Origin: OLB7 sp966250335
GTDB taxonomy: Bacteria > Bacteroidota > Ignavibacteria > OLB7
NCBI GenBank assembly: GCA_966250335.1
Contig: CBINGZ010000014.1
Coordinates: forward strand, 47,141 to 111,140
Reading direction: 5' to 3'
DNA: 64,000 bases
This document shows, piece after piece, positions 63,893 through 64,000 of this stretch; the first letter of the stretch is position 1, and every line of letters starts with the position of its first letter. The notes under the pieces are model-generated. The model saw nothing but the letters and a program-made list of their open reading frames with translations. It was not told the DNA's origin and did not search any database. A program made the translations under genes and the position numbers.

Positions 63893-64000
63893 ACTCTCTC
63901 TCTCTTTGTCTTAACTCTCTTCTTTCTTAACTCTGTGTCCTCTGTGACTCCCTGTTCATTTCTCTTCTCTCTCTTCTCTCTCTTCTTTCTCTTCTCTCTC
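63893..64000 (-). repeat. Right inverted-repeat copy, continuing past the window
   Basis: On the minus strand: core GAACAGGGAGTCACAGAGGA within 63931-63961, continuing as CACAGAGTTAAG, preceded by a purine tract of AGAGA/AGAAG units (63962-64000). A short purine run (63895-63909) separates it from the GxxExxY start codon. One base differs from the other two copies in the centre (AGGACACAG against AGGGCACAG). Confidence 0.88.

Larger units (their letters stand above)
63401..64000. mobile_element. Candidate repeat-bounded GxxExxY element, right end cut
   Basis: A nuclease-like gene bracketed by inverted copies of the repeat, each with an outer purine tract, between pyrC and the window edge. 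The third copy in the window, behind uvrC, is solo and could be a remnant or a non-autonomous derivative. No transposase or target-site duplication is visible. Whether the unit moves is inference. Confidence 0.4.

Overview
The window is about 62% GC and gene-dense. It most resembles a member of the Bacteroidota/Chlorobi side of the FCB group, probably a Kapabacteria- or Ignavibacteria-like lineage. Four kinds of evidence point there. (1) At least five secreted proteins end in a type IX secretion (T9SS) type A sorting-like tail, and a SprE/PorW-like TPR lipoprotein and a GldM-like protein are present. (2) Several promoters fit the Bacteroidota pattern TTG-N20/21-TAnnTTTG rather than -35/-10. 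(3) The EF-P tip loop (HRTPGNLRAF) is the form I associate with Chlorobi. (4) TPR-LuxR regulators, DUF4397, ASPIC/UnbV and TSP3-OmpA proteins are abundant. The lineage is inferred; no rRNA is present.

Layout. 1-3028: a secreted protein cut by the window edge and a TPR-LuxR regulator. 3373-12457: housekeeping (MmcQ/YjbR, dnaG, SprE/PorW-like lipoprotein, pyrK-pyrD, pcrA). 12954-19836: an envelope cluster with a GldM-like single-pass protein, two related barrel proteins and a VWA-OmpA protein. 19850-27926: eda and four exported proteins. 28024-29929: a lower-GC two-gene island, an AAA ATPase (DUF3696) overlapping a PIN nuclease, lying between two DUF4397 paralogue regions. 30108-42298: DUF4397 protein, uvrC, an unknown HEAT-like protein, an SDR, a six-repeat Cys-containing T9SS cargo and a TSP3-OmpA protein. 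42533-48281 (minus): FAD oxidase, gcvH, accC, accB, efp, tRNA-Cys, MATE pump. 48482-58046: FG-GAP/ASPIC cargo, then a Mn/Zn/Fe uptake cluster (DtxR-type repressor with a palindromic operator, cyclic-phosphate-type receiver protein, methyltransferase, TroA, TroB, TroC fused to a DtxR domain, outer-membrane barrel, TroD). 58083-63400: YkgJ-type protein, DUF5916 barrel, cmk, pyrC. 63401-64000: a GxxExxY nuclease-like gene bracketed by an inverted repeat.

The most unusual signal is the repeat family with core ACAGGGAGTCACAGAGG. One copy follows uvrC and two inverted copies bracket the GxxExxY gene. Each copy is preceded by an all-purine tract. On the strand that carries the core, C falls steeply toward every copy, even inside the neighbouring conserved genes uvrC and pyrC, where the change is largely absorbed by synonymous codons. 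I know of no description of such a footprint. The AAA-PIN island is the second candidate for a little-described system, probably defence or toxin-antitoxin. Several housekeeping genes also appear to be transcribed without a leader.
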